DNA from: Streptomyces sp. NBC_01707
Lineage (GTDB): Bacteria > Actinomycetota > Actinomycetes > Streptomycetales > Streptomycetaceae
NCBI RefSeq assembly: GCF_041438805.1
Contig: NZ_CP109190.1
Coordinates: 8,742,001-8,806,000, forward strand
Direction of reading: 5' to 3'
DNA length: 64,000 bases
In this document: positions 1-9,042 of the stretch, piece after piece
Layout: each line of letters starts with the position of its first letter
How positions within the stretch are numbered: position 1 is the stretch's first letter
Translations under genes and position numbers: made by a program
The notes under the pieces: model-generated
Told to the model about the DNA's origin: nothing
Databases searched by the model: none
Seen by the model: the letters and a program-made list of their open reading frames with translations, nothing else

Positions 1-1378
1 CCGCCTTCTGCTCGCGATCGGCGGGGGCGTCGATGCGGGCGTACGACGGCTCACCGAAGCGCGCGGTGAGTGCCGCGTACTGCTCCGACGGGGACTTCTC
101 GGTCACCGCGAGGATCTCCGACGCCAGCAGTGCCAGGATGATGCCGTCCTTGTCGGTCGTCCAGACCGAACCGTCACGGCGCAGGAACGACGCGCCGGCC
201 GACTCCTCGCCGCCGAACCCGAACGACCCGTCGACCAGACCGTCCACGAACCACTTGAAACCGACCGGCACCTCGACCAGCTGCCGTCCGAGATCGGCGG
301 CGACCCGGTCGATCATCCCCGACGACACCAGTGTCTTGCCGACGCCCGCCGCGGCCGGCCACTGTGCGCGGTGTGCGAACAGGTAGTTGATGGCTACGGA
401 GAGGTAGTGGTTCGGGTTCATCAGCCCGGCGTCCGGGGTGACGATGCCGTGCCGGTCGGCATCCGCGTCGTTGCCGGTGGCGATCTGGTAGCGGTCGCGC
501 TGCTCGATCAGCGACGCCATCGCGTACGGCGAGGAACAGTCCATCCGGATCCTGCCGTCCCAGTCCAGCGACATGAACCGCCAGGTGGGGTCGGTCAGCG
601 GATTGACGACCGTGAGATCGAGCCGGTGCTGTTCGGCGATGCGGCCCCAGTACGCGACCGATGCGCCACCCAGCGGGTCCGCGCCGATCCGCACCCCGGC
701 GGCACGGACCGCGTCGAGATCGAGCACGGACGGCAGATCCGCCACGTAGCTGCCGAGGAAGTCGTACGTCGCGGTGGTCGGTGCCGCCAGCGCGCGGACG
801 TACGGCAGCCGCCGTACCTCCTTCATGCCGGACGCGATGATCTCGTTGGCCCGCTCCTGGATCCAGCCGGTCGCCTCGGATCCGGCCGGGCCGCCGTTCG
901 GCGGGTTGTACTTGAACCCGCCGTCGGCCGGCGGATTGTGGGACGGCGTCACCACCACACCGTCGGCGAGACCCGACGTACGGCCCCGGTTGTGGGTGAG
1001 GATCGCGTGCGACACCGCCGGGGTCGGGGTGTAGCCGTCGGCGGAGTCGATCAGCACCGTCACGTCGTTGGCGGCGAACACCTCGATGGCGGTGACCCGC
1101 GCGGGCTCCGACAGCGCATGGGTGTCCGCCCCGAGGAAGAGCGGCCCGTCCGTGCCCTGTGACGCCCGGTACTCGCTGATGGCCTGGCTGGTCGCAGCGA
1201 TGTGGTCCTCGTTGAACGCGGTGGCCGTCGACGAACCGCGGTGGCCGGAGGTGCCGAACGCGACCCGCTGGTCCGGCTCGGCCGGATCCGGGTGCAGCGT
1301 GTAATACGCCGTCACCAGCCGGGCCACATCGGTGAGGTCCTCCGGCCGCGCCTGCTGTCCAGCTCGTTCGTGCGGCAT
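1..1378 (-). CDS. pgm: Phosphoglucomutase, alpha-D-glucose phosphate-specific (3' end outside window)
   Basis: Interconverts glucose 1-phosphate and glucose 6-phosphate in the cytoplasm, linking glycogen/trehalose and glycolysis. About 459 codons are visible and the family is near 546 aa, so roughly the last 85 residues lie beyond the window. The start ATG (1376-1378) follows a strong GGAGGAG ribosome site. The N-terminus reads [15 protein letters not shown]. The GTSGHRG stretch, the catalytic phosphoserine loop TPSHNPP, the metal loop [10 protein letters not shown] and the sugar loop GGEESAGAS are all intact. It lies 47 bp downstream of the phosphopantetheinyl transferase gene on the same strand, so the two may be co-transcribed. 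Identification is secure. Confidence 0.95.
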   Translation of the reverse strand, partial: MPHERAGQQARPEDLTDVARLVTAYYTLHPDPAEPDQRVAFGTSGHRGSSTATAFNEDHIAATSQAISEYRASQGTDGPLFLGADTHALSEPARVTAIEVFAANDVTVLIDSADGYTPTPAVSHAILTHNRGRTSGLADGVVVTPSHNPPADGGFKYNPPNGGPAGSEATGWIQERANEIIASGMKEVRRLPYVRALAAPTTATYDFLGSYVADLPSVLDLDAVRAAGVRIGADPLGGASVAYWGRIAEQHRLDLTVVNPLTDPTWRFMSLDWDGRIRMDCSSPYAMASLIEQRDRYQIATGNDADADRHGIVTPDAGLMNPNHYLSVAINYLFAHRAQWPAAAGVGKTLVSSGMIDRVAADLGRQLVEVPVGFKWFVDGLVDGSFGFGGEESAGASFLRRDGSVWTTDKDGIILALLASEILAVTEKSPSEQYAALTARFGEPSYARIDAPADREQKA

Positions 1379-1425
1379 CTGCCCACTCCTCCGTATCGAT
1401 CGGTCGTCCTGCTCTGCCCGCCGGA

Positions 1426-2205
1426 TCATTTTCGCCGGTGGCCGTTCGCGACCGGTGGCTGCCCCGCCGCACGGACGGCCACCGCGGCCGCATAGCCGAC
1501 CGGAACCAGCACATCGGCGACCGTCCAGCCCGCCGGACCGGGCCGCGGCACGGGCCCGGTGCCCAGATGGTCGAGGGAGAGATCGCGGGCCAGCCCGATG
1601 CCCTCGCCCTTGAGATATGCCTCCTTGCGCGTCCAGGCCCGGGCGAAGGCGACGGGCCGGTCCGAAGCGGAGAGCGCCGCCAGTTCCCGGGACTCCGCCG
1701 GATGCAGCATCGCTCCGACCTCCGCCGCGGCCTCGCTGCTCGGTACGGCCTCCACGTCGACGCCCAGCGGCACGGCGGCGAACGCGAGCAGCGACAGGTC
1801 CCGGCTGTGCGAGAGCGAGAAGTGCACCCCGCCGTCGGTCGCGGGCCGGCCGTGCGGACCGCCGCAGGACGGGCACGGCTCGCGGACCATCGTTACGTCG
1901 CGGGGTTCGAGGCCCAGACGGGCACCGAGCAGTATCCGCAGCGCCACATGGGCCGCGACATAGCAGCGGCGGTCGACCGACGCGGCAAAGCTCTCGGCCC
2001 GCCGCTGTTCCCCGGTGTCGAGGATCCCGGGGGCGAGCCGCTCGGCACGATCACCGTGCCGCACGGCGTCCACGATCCACAGCGCTGGTGTCCGGGCAGG
2101 CCATACCGACGGAGCACTCCGGCCGCCGTCCTCCGGGTCGAACTGGATGGGCTGATGCACAGGTCGAGTCATCCATTCACCTGTTGTCGACAACGATGCA
2201 GGCAT
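1426..2205 (-). CDS. Sfp/Gsp-type 4'-phosphopantetheinyl transferase
   Basis: Transfers 4'-phosphopantetheine from CoA to the serine of carrier proteins of polyketide, peptide or fatty acid synthases. At 259 aa it has the size of Sfp-type enzymes. Visible motifs are FSLSHS, the Mg-binding GVDVE and the [12 protein letters not shown] (WxxKEAxxK) signature. The cysteine pair in PCPSCGG suggests a small metal-binding insertion. The 2205 start has GGGAG 8 nt upstream; a second ATG at 2172 also has an AGGTG site, so the first 11 residues are uncertain. A carrier protein is encoded at 43257-43535, a possible but unproven client. Confidence 0.92.
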   Translation of the reverse strand: MPASLSTTGEWMTRPVHQPIQFDPEDGGRSAPSVWPARTPALWIVDAVRHGDRAERLAPGILDTGEQRRAESFAASVDRRCYVAAHVALRILLGARLGLEPRDVTMVREPCPSCGGPHGRPATDGGVHFSLSHSRDLSLLAFAAVPLGVDVEAVPSSEAAAEVGAMLHPAESRELAALSASDRPVAFARAWTRKEAYLKGEGIGLARDLSLDHLGTGPVPRPGPAGWTVADVLVPVGYAAAVAVRAAGQPPVANGHRRK

Positions 2206-2332
2206 GAGGGCGGCTCCCGACGACCTTCAGCGTAGAGAACTAGAAGATCATCAGGGGCCGCACTCGCTGAGTAAATCGACATCGACGCCAGGCGTAAACC
2301 GGCAAACCAGAATTACGCCAGGCCAGTGCTAC

Positions 2333-2378
2333 TGGGCGCGCACGGGACCGAGGCAGTGTCATGCAATTTGCGCGCCCA
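2333..2378 (-). terminator. 10-bp inverted repeat at the 3' end of the SDR gene
   Basis: Positions 2333-2342 (TGGGCGCGCA) and 2369-2378 are perfect reverse complements separated by 26 nt. The repeat straddles the stop of the SDR gene and could act as its terminator, although the loop is long and no U-run follows. Confidence 0.35.
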
Positions 2379-3354
2379 TTGCGGCGCGCGACAGTTCCCA
2401 CAGACGCTCGGCGGCGTCCGGGTCGACCGCGTACGGGGCTACGCCCCCGGGGGACTTCCCTACGGCCTCGGCCGACAGCTTCTCCCCCTCGTTGTTGTCC
2501 TCGAAGTAGCGGCCGCCGATTCCTTCCAGCTGGGGTGAGGTCGCGACCAGGACGCTCGTCGCGGCGCCCTGAGCGACCGTCTTGAACCGGAACGGCGCGC
2601 CCTGGAACGTGCCGAATTCCCCGGCCGCCGCGGCTTCGCGCAGCTGTGTGAGTTGTTCCGGCTCCATGTAGCGAGTCAGATTCGTCCCCAGGATCACGCC
2701 GGGGTGGACGGCGTTGGCGGTGATCCCGTCGGCTGCCCAGCGGTTGGTCGCCCCGACCGCGAAGAGGACGTTGGCAGTCTTGGACTGCCCGTAACCGAGT
2801 CGCGGGTCGTAGGGGCGGGAGGCGAAGTTGATGTCGTCGAACTCAACAGGTGAGGCATGGTGGCCGCGGGAGCTCAGCGACACGATGCGCGCGCTGCCGG
2901 CCGTCGCGAGCGCGTCGTGCAGGCCGAACGCGAGCGCGAAGTGGCCGAGATGGTTGGACGCGAACTGCAGCTCCCACCCATCCGGTGTGCGATCGAGCGT
3001 GGGCAGCTGCATCACGCCAGCGTTGTTGACGAGGATATGCAAGGGCCCCGTCCATGCGCTCGTGAAGTCGGCGATCGACGCCTTGTCGGCGAGGTCGACC
3101 CGGCCGACATGGACGGCGTCGTTGCCGGTGGCCTCGCGTATGTCGGCCGCGACCCGCTCGCCGGCGTCCGTGTCGCGGACCGCGAGGGTGACCGACGCGC
3201 CGGCACCAGCGAGGGCGCGCGCGGTCTCGGTGCCGAGACCTGAAGCCGCCCCGGTGACGACTGCTTGCTTGCCGGAAAGGTCGACACCCTCAATGACCTC
3301 GGCGGCCGTCGACTCCTCCCCGAAGGGGGTGCGGATGCGCTCGGTGGATGTCAT
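2359..3354 (-). CDS. Short-chain dehydrogenase/reductase, retinol-dehydrogenase-like
   Basis: An NAD(P)-dependent SDR of 331 aa with an N-terminal lead of about 25 residues before the Rossmann fold. Cofactor motif TGAASGLG, structural motif NNAG, catalytic Ser in SLSSRG and YGQSK as YxxxK are all present, so the enzyme should be active. The C-terminal part (PFRFKTVAQGAATSV) is typical of the RDH/WW-oxidoreductase-like subgroup that acts on lipophilic alcohols or aldehydes. The substrate cannot be predicted. It sits at the edge of the insertion-sequence debris with no obvious operon partner. Confidence 0.88.
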   Translation of the reverse strand: MTSTERIRTPFGEESTAAEVIEGVDLSGKQAVVTGAASGLGTETARALAGAGASVTLAVRDTDAGERVAADIREATGNDAVHVGRVDLADKASIADFTSAWTGPLHILVNNAGVMQLPTLDRTPDGWELQFASNHLGHFALAFGLHDALATAGSARIVSLSSRGHHASPVEFDDINFASRPYDPRLGYGQSKTANVLFAVGATNRWAADGITANAVHPGVILGTNLTRYMEPEQLTQLREAAAAGEFGTFQGAPFRFKTVAQGAATSVLVATSPQLEGIGGRYFEDNNEGEKLSAEAVGKSPGGVAPYAVDPDAAERLWELSRAAMGAQIA

Positions 3355-3710
3355 GACCTCAAGTCCTAGTCAATGGGGTAATCAGGGATGTGGATATCGG
3401 TGGGTCCGGGTACTCGTAGACCGGTCGACTACCTCGAACCTAAGGGACTGAGCAGAGGGAATCAAAGACCAACGGCCCTTTGATTGGAACCTGCTTCCTC
3501 CCGGCCGATAGGCCTGGACTCCCACTGCACGTCGGGGCTGAACTCGGCAGCGATCGGGTCGTCGCGGACCGCAGTGGGGAACGGCCCTTCTTCGATCCGG
3601 CCAGGCTCCCGATCCGGCCAGGCGAGTGGCCCAGGGGTGATTCCGGCGCCGGGCAGCCACGACGGCGTGACGTACGAGCGGGACCAAGCGACACAGGGAG
3701 ACGCCGTTCA

Positions 3711-3893
3711 GGCGAAACCTTCGCCGAGGACGCCTCCCGCGTCCGGACCGGGACCGCGCCCCGGGCCATGGCGGCACTGCGCAACCTGGCCATCGGCGCC
3801 CTCCGCCTGACCGACTACGACAACATCGCAGCTGGCCTGCGCAAGCACGGCCGAGATGCCACCCGACCGGTGGCCACCCTCGGCATCACGTGA
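3711..3893 (+). pseudogene. C-terminal remnant of an ISAs1-family transposase
   Basis: The frame ending at 3893 reads as the extreme C-terminus of ISAs1-type DDE transposases, including [10 protein letters not shown] and the terminal RPVATLGIT. The N-terminal catalytic parts are absent. Upstream sequence in the same frame (3480-3710) does not look like transposase. This is a dead fragment left by a deletion or recombination event. Confidence 0.75.
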
Positions 3894-3964
3894 TCAGACC
3901 GGACGGGCGGCTGAACGACGCCGCCCTGCTGAGGCGGCTGCGAACTTCACTCTGAAATGATCAG

Positions 3965-4453
3965 TCAGGCGCTGTGGCGTTCGGTGATTGGGCCGACGCC
4001 GAGATCTTCGCGCATGAGCTTGCGCATCTTGGCGGCTGCTTCGCCGCGTGCCTCCCAGCGCGCGTGGTCCTCTGGACTGCTGACAGCAGTGCCGTCGATG
4101 TATCCGTCGCAGATGCGTCGCAGGCAGTGGAACACGCTGTTGGAGGCCTTGACGACGGGTTGGGGCGCGATGAGCCACATCCGTTCGGATGCGGTGGCGA
4201 TGCCTGATTCTCGGAAGACTTCGCGCAGCGCAAGCGCCCGCTCGTCGACGGAGGGGTGCTCGCGCTCGGCCAAGGCTCGCAGGGTCTCACCGAGCACCTT
4301 CACGGCGGTGGTGTACTGCGTGTAGATGTCGAGCCGCAGCCGAAGAGCTTCTTTGGCATCCTCGCGTTTCCACCGATTCCGATCCGCGATGAGCGTAGCG
4401 ACGATGCCGATCGCGGCTCCGGCCAGGGTGGAGAGCAGCGGTAACCAATCCAT
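3965..4453 (-). CDS. Small membrane-anchored protein of unknown function
   Basis: 162 aa. One N-terminal hydrophobic segment (about residues 4-24, LLSTLAGAAIGIVATLIAD) is followed by a charged, helical cytoplasmic domain with heptad-like spacing. The architecture recurs in short Streptomyces membrane proteins of unknown function; no catalytic motif is visible. It lies between two transposase remnants, so it may be cargo or an interrupted neighbourhood. Upstream of the ATG I see no strong ribosome site. Confidence 0.6.
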   Translation of the reverse strand: MDWLPLLSTLAGAAIGIVATLIADRNRWKREDAKEALRLRLDIYTQYTTAVKVLGETLRALAEREHPSVDERALALREVFRESGIATASERMWLIAPQPVVKASNSVFHCLRRICDGYIDGTAVSSPEDHARWEARGEAAAKMRKLMREDLGVGPITERHSA

Positions 4454-4649
4454 GAGGACTAGCTTGCGCCATACTGTGGCGGTGGCACCAGGTGGGCTTC
4501 GAGGCCGCTCTGAGGTATTCGTTGCTCAACTGATGGGTTCAGTGCCATGACCTCAAGTGATCATCTACTCGACCTGATCCAGAACACGCAGACATTCACG
4601 GGCTGCTGCGGTCATCCTTCAGTTTCGACGTCGGGCGGAAGCGGTGCGG

Positions 4650-5252
4650 CGACGGCTTGAGGCTCGCCTCGGGTGCGCCGCTGCAGGCAATCGCCGGGGA
4701 GTTCGCCAGTGGGGCGTACTTCCTTTGCGCTGAGGAGAACGGCCTGCGAGCAACGAGCCTGCTGGACATGGACGATGGGGCGATTGACGGCTCCCACGTC
4801 AGGGCTCTCAAAAGGTGGGCTCACACTGGACCTTCGCCGGTCGACCGGGCTCGGCCCGGCAGCAAGCGCCACCTGATCGTCGACATGCACGGCGCCCCCT
4901 CGGCCGACTCGCTGACCAACGGAAACCGTCACGACGTCACTCAGCTGATGCCATTGCTGGACGCGATACCCCGCATCCGCGGTGCCCACGGGCGGCCGCG
5001 TCACCGGCCACGCCAGCTGTTCGCCGACCGCGGCTACGACAAATACCGCCGGCTTCTCCTGGCCCGCGGCATCACACCGGAGATCGCCCGCAAGGGCGCA
5101 GCCATGGCTCCGGCCTGGGCAAGAACCGCTGGGTCGTCGGCCGGACCTTCGCCTGTCTCCACCAGTTCAAGCTACTCAGAATGCGCTGCTGGACACGCGC
5201 CGACCTGCACCTGGGGGTCTACTCCAACTCGCCCGCAGGATCATCTGCTTGA
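4650..5252 (+). pseudogene. IS5-family transposase, frameshifted and degraded
   Basis: The DDE core is readable: DGSHVRALK, TGPSPVDRARPGSKRH, the NGNRHDVTQLMPLLDAIP block and FADRGYDKYRRLL. After the KGA codons near 5100 the frame shifts: the next segment HGSGLGKNRWVVGRTFACLHQF continues only in the neighbouring frame to about 5250. The N-terminus is also diverged. No intact product is expected. The frame switch is directly visible in the translations. Confidence 0.85.
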
Positions 5253-5308
5253 GACGACTCCGAACCGCTGAAACCATCAGCCAGAACCGCTTGCTCTGGG
5301 GGTGTGAC

Positions 5309-5575
5309 GTGGCTCGGCCGAAGCCGTCGGACGACGAAGGCGAGTTGTGAGCTGTGGTCGACCCTTTGCCACCCAAGGTGGAACGTCGCGTTCGGCACCC
5401 GGGTCGCAAGCGGTATCCGGACCGATTGGTCTTCCAGGGCATCCCGTTCGTGCTCAATCCCGGTATTGTCTGGGAACGCCCGTTCCGCAACCTCTGTTGC
5501 TACCGACACATCGCTCCGAGCGTCGGCTGCAGTCTCGCTGGACGTGTTTCCACGGAACTCCCCGCGCAGTAGACC
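5309..5575 (+). pseudogene. IS5-family transposase N-terminal fragment with an in-frame nonsense codon
   Basis: From GTG 5309 the frame reads VARPKPSDDEGEL, then TGA (5348-5350), then AVVDPLPPKVERR and PGRKRYPDRLVFQGIPF. That is the N-terminal helix-turn-helix part of an IS5-type transposase, in which related proteins have a tryptophan at the position of the stop, so a TGG to TGA change is likely. Similarity fades after about 5510. It probably derives from a second, independent copy rather than the element at 4650-5252. Confidence 0.75.
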
Positions 5576-5650
5576 GGCGACTGTCGATGGCGCCTGTTGA
5601 AATCGTAACCATCGCACCGACGCGAGGGCCATTTCCCGGCTGCGAGCTCC

Positions 5651-6298
5651 TCAGTGCATTCGATCGATTACTTCATCAGTCGACAGCAACGCATGGGCGA
5701 AGAAACGGTAGTTGATGATCGCCGCCTGATAGCCGTCGCCCCAGACCGGGTGTCGGGGTCCAGCTGTTGCATCCCTGACCACGGCGACCTCGAATCCCTC
5801 CTCGATGAGGTGCCGCATATGGGACTCGACGCACATGTTCGCCAGCATCCCGCCAAGAATAATCCTTTGTATTCCCCGCTTGCGCAGTTGCAGCACCAAG
5901 TCGTTGGTTTCCGGTCCGAATACCTTGTGCGGGCTGGCGACCACTGTTCTGCCGTCTTCGATGTAGGGCTTGAAGCGGTCCAGCCAGTCTGCCCCGGAGT
6001 TTCGGAACCCGGTCAGATCGAGTTGTCCCGTCCGTGCGAACGTGTGGGTCTCGAGCTCGCTCGTCTCGAGCGGCCCGTTCATTCGCCATCCGCTGTCCGT
6101 CGGGTAGAAGTAATGAGGCGAGATGAAGACCTCGTATCCGCCCGCCTTCGCCGCCTCGAAGATTCTCTCCATATTCTCGACGGTCCTGTTCTCGGTGACG
6201 CTCGCTCCCACCACGTCCCAGTTCGCGCCGGTATCGCTCAGCACATCGTTCTGTGGGTCAATGAACACAACCGCCGTGTCGGTCTTCCTGATCTCCAC
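5651..6298 (-). CDS. Cysteine hydrolase, isochorismatase-like
   Basis: A cytosolic isochorismatase-superfamily hydrolase, often an amidase (N-carbamoyl or ureidoacrylate type). The catalytic triad is intact: Asp in FIDPQND, Lys in SPHKVFG and the nucleophilic Cys in NMCVESH after a typical GGMLA turn. I place the start at GTG 6298, with GAGGAG 6 nt upstream; an ATG at 6322 would add 8 residues. The gene is wedged between transposase remnants, which suggests arrival by transfer. The substrate is not predictable. Confidence 0.85.
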   Translation of the reverse strand: MEIRKTDTAVVFIDPQNDVLSDTGANWDVVGASVTENRTVENMERIFEAAKAGGYEVFISPHYFYPTDSGWRMNGPLETSELETHTFARTGQLDLTGFRNSGADWLDRFKPYIEDGRTVVASPHKVFGPETNDLVLQLRKRGIQRIILGGMLANMCVESHMRHLIEEGFEVAVVRDATAGPRHPVWGDGYQAAIINYRFFAHALLSTDEVIDRMH

Positions 6299-6589
6299 CT
6301 GGCGCTCCTCACGCGATGACAAACCACTGATGTGGCAAGTTCGGTACAGCGGATGTCCTTCCGAAGCGCATTCCGGTCCGGTGACGTGAGGTCTCTTCCT
6401 GAGCCGGTGCGGATTGTTCCGACACCGAGCGACATCACTCGAGCGCCTTGCTCACCTTCGGGGGTGCGTGCCCTGAAGAGGCGCCGTCCCGGTCATTCGG
6501 CCCTCCGTTCCACTGTGCCCGATCGCGGGGCGTTCTGCATCGGTGAATTGCGCACCTCGGTCGATCGACGCCAAGGCGTCCGGCCATCG

Positions 6590-6895
6590 GCTGCATCGAC
6601 GTCCGGCGCCCGTCGGGCTCTTTGTCACTGCTGGCCACTGGCACGACAGTCCGCAGTTCCAAGCGGTCCTGGAGGCGATACGGGTACCGCGGCTCGGCAG
6701 AGGTCGGCCGCGCACCGAACCCGACAAGGTCAGAGCGGACACGGCGTATGGCTCCCGAGGCAACCGCGCCTAACTGCACGGACGCGGTATCGGCTGCACA
6801 ATCCCGGAAAGGCCGATCAGGTCCGCAACCGCAAGAAGCTCGGTTCGCGCGGAGTGCGGTCACCGAAATTCGACAAGGACGACTACAATCTTCGC
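6590..6895 (+). pseudogene. Second IS5-type transposase remnant (C-terminal half, frameshifted)
   Basis: The readable blocks are FVTAGHWHDSPQF, LEAIRVPRLGRGRPRTEPDKV and TAYGSRGNRA in one frame. After a stop, the next conserved block KADQVRNRKKLGSRG continues in another frame up to SPKFDKDDY near 6890. The catalytic C-terminal end is missing and the next gene begins almost at the break point. Confidence 0.8.
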
Positions 6896-6910
6896 GGTAG
6901 CGTGCTGGGC

Positions 6911-7423
6911 ATGAATGCCTCTGAGGTTCTGTTCTCCGCCCGCAAGTACGACGGAAGCCTGCATTGGCACTGCACCATGCTCCGGCTCGGCGAGGACGAC
7001 CACGGCATCTGGCTCGGCATGCCAGCCGGCACCGTCCACAGCAAGGGCGACACGGGGCCGGTGTACGAATCCAAGGAAGCCCGGGTCAAGCTCATCCCCC
7101 GTGACGCCTGGTGGACGGCGTTGTTCCTGGACGCGCCCCAGCGGTTGGACGCCTACTGCGACGTCACCACCCCGTCCCGGTGGCCGAACCCCGGCGAGGT
7201 CACCATGGTCGACCTGGACCTCGATGTCTGCCGCGTGCGAGAAGGGGGTGACATCTTCATCGACGACCAGGACGAATTCGTCGACCACCAAGTCCGCTAC
7301 ACCTACCCGCCTGACGTCATCAACCGGGCGGCCGCCTCGGCCCACTGGCTCCAAGCAGCACTGCGCGCAAGTGCAGAACCCTTCAACAGCCACTTCCGTG
7401 CCTGGCTCGACAAGGTCAGATGA
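6911..7423 (+). CDS. DUF402-family protein
   Basis: 170 aa. The sequence matches DUF402/FomD-like proteins: WTALFLDAPQRLDAYCDVTTP and MVDLDLDVCRVREGG, followed by DEFVDHQVRYTYPP. FomD and relatives are nucleotide hydrolases acting on CMP-linked phosphonates or nucleoside diphosphates with metal. ATG 6911 is taken as start; GTG 6902 is in frame but neither has a clear ribosome site. The N-terminus abuts a truncated transposase, so its original promoter may be lost. Confidence 0.75.
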   Translation: MNASEVLFSARKYDGSLHWHCTMLRLGEDDHGIWLGMPAGTVHSKGDTGPVYESKEARVKLIPRDAWWTALFLDAPQRLDAYCDVTTPSRWPNPGEVTMVDLDLDVCRVREGGDIFIDDQDEFVDHQVRYTYPPDVINRAAASAHWLQAALRASAEPFNSHFRAWLDKVR

Positions 7424-7936
7424 CGCGTCAGCCGCGGGCACTCACCGGGTTCAAGCTGGTGTCAGGCCGCTGCGGCCAGGGGACGTCCGCCCCAGCGGAT
7501 ACCCTTCCCGCTGCGGCTGCGGCTGCGGCTGCGGCTGCGGATGCGGAGGCGGGCGCGTTCACGGCGTTGGGCGGGCCAGCGACCCTTTTCAGCCCGGCGC
7601 TGACCTCGCAGCCCGTCCGCCGGCGGCACAGATGCCCGCCGGCGGCGCCCGATGGGCCAGATGGGGGCTGGACGGACAGGAAAACCCCGTGAACGATCAC
7701 CGTGCCCTGAATACGCCCATGTGTGCCGGCCTGCTGAAAAAGTGAATCCGGGGACAGTCAGGGATGGAGAGGGGTGCGCCCTGGCCAGGTGAGGAAGCGT
7801 CAGCGGCGTGAAGCGCTCCCCTGATTCTATATGTGTGGCGATCCGCACGGGCTCCGGCATAGGTTCGTCCGCGATGTGAGCAGCTCACCGCGCACGGGGA
7901 GGCGCGACGGGCTCCGCCTGGACATGGAGAGACGAC
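7424..7936. other. 513-bp stretch without a convincing gene
   Basis: Short frames exist but have no family features and depend on the hexanucleotide repeat at 7511-7546. The last 100 bp presumably carry the promoter and ribosome site (GGAGAG) for the acetyltransferase at 7937. Confidence 0.5.
7511..7546 (+). repeat. Hexanucleotide microsatellite, five CTGCGG units plus one variant
   Basis: Five perfect tandem CTGCGG units (7511-7540) followed by ATGCGG. Either strand would encode a poly-alanine or alternating dipeptide tract. Such tracts change length by slippage. No gene was found that uses it. Confidence 0.9.
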
Positions 7937-8425
7937 ATGGCACCGAACGAGCCCGCACCGGCCGACCGCCCACTGCTGCGGAAGGCCGAAGCCAAGGACG
8001 CAGAGCCCCTCACCCGGCTCTTCCTCGCCTCCCGCGCGCGGACCATGCCGTATCTCCCGAAGGTGCACAGTGACGCGGACACCCTCGCCTGGATGACCCA
8101 CGTCGTCCTGCCAGGGACCACGGTGTGGGTCGCCGAGACCGGGACCGGGACGGGTGACGTCCTCGGGTTCGCCTCCGTCGACGGAACCGAGCTCGAACAC
8201 CTCTATCTGCGCCCCGATGTGCGACGCCGGGGCATCGGTTCGTTGCTTCTGGCAAAGGCCCGCGAGATCTCTCCCGAAGAGCTCACCCTGTATGCCTTCC
8301 AGCGCAACACCGATGCCCGGGCGTTCTACGAGCGGCACGGATTCGCCGCCGTGGACTTCAACGACGGCAGCCGCAACGAGGAGAAGGAACCGGACGTCCT
8401 GTACCGGTGGACGGCGCGGGGCTGA
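7937..8425 (+). CDS. GNAT-family N-acetyltransferase
   Basis: 162 aa, a single GNAT domain. The acetyl-CoA loop is RPDVRRRGIGSLLL (R/QxxGxG/A), followed by the late strand NTDARAFYERHGFAAVDF typical of the fold. The ATG follows GGAGAG at good distance. A stand-alone gene; the acceptor substrate cannot be inferred. Confidence 0.88.
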   Translation: MAPNEPAPADRPLLRKAEAKDAEPLTRLFLASRARTMPYLPKVHSDADTLAWMTHVVLPGTTVWVAETGTGTGDVLGFASVDGTELEHLYLRPDVRRRGIGSLLLAKAREISPEELTLYAFQRNTDARAFYERHGFAAVDFNDGSRNEEKEPDVLYRWTARG

Positions 8426-9042
8426 CTGCTTCCGCATGCCGACGAGTTGAGTTGTCCGGCTGATCACGTTCCAGGCGAAGCGCATCCCGGACGAAGGAAG
8501 AACAGTGTGGGCACGGCGCGTGGCGCCGGCCAGGACCGGGAAACGGGCTTCAGCGACTACGGCTCGTGCCTGTGGATGTACGGCCCGGGACGTGTGTCCG
8601 CTCGGCCGCCTTATTTGCACCGCCGGTCTCCGACGTCGACCAGCTGAATCAGCACAACGAGCGCGGGGTCCGCATCTGCGGGCCCCGCTTCGTGCTGCGC
8701 GGCGCGACATTCGTCCCGCCCACCCGTGAGCAGGTACCTTGCACGACCCTTTCACAGTCGCGCAAATTGGTTGCGTAATTTACAGATCACTTCCAGTGCT
8801 GGCGGTTCGCCCGTAAGGGCCTGTGTCGAGGTTGAGTTGGCTGAAAATTGCTGGCATCGCGCATGCATCTGCCGGTCATCCGTTCTGCGAGAACGGTGGA
8901 CTGACTCTCAATCCTCTGCAACTCTCTGACCGCAAAACGCAAAAGTTCCGTCAGTCAGTGCAGAAAAGTGCGTGCCGCACACGTTCGCAGACAGAGCCGC
9001 GCCCTCGTCGCGCCCTGCGCCGAGGCCGAAGATCGGGGACAT
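8426..9042. other. 617-bp leader region of the GH87 gene
   Basis: No credible gene. It is less GC-rich than its surroundings from about 8740 to 8960, as expected of a promoter region, and contains the inverted repeat at 8761-8775. The ribosome site is probably GGGGA just before ATG 9043. Confidence 0.5.
8761..8775. promoter_or_regulatory. Inverted repeat CGCAA-N5-TTGCG upstream of the glucanase gene
   Basis: A perfect 5-bp dyad in the AT-richer promoter region. LacI-type regulators of Streptomyces sugar operons bind sites of this general form. A loosely similar repeat precedes the importer operon (13449-13466). Confidence 0.35.

Noticed and set aside
3462..3707. Stop-free minus frame reading [20 protein letters not shown] and onward
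   Set aside because: The composition looks protein-like and it may be a fragment of a lost gene, but it has no start codon, no ribosome site and no family I recognise.
7420..7692. 90-aa plus and minus frames around the CTGCGG repeat
   Set aside because: Both consist largely of repeat-encoded alanine and have no ribosome site or family.
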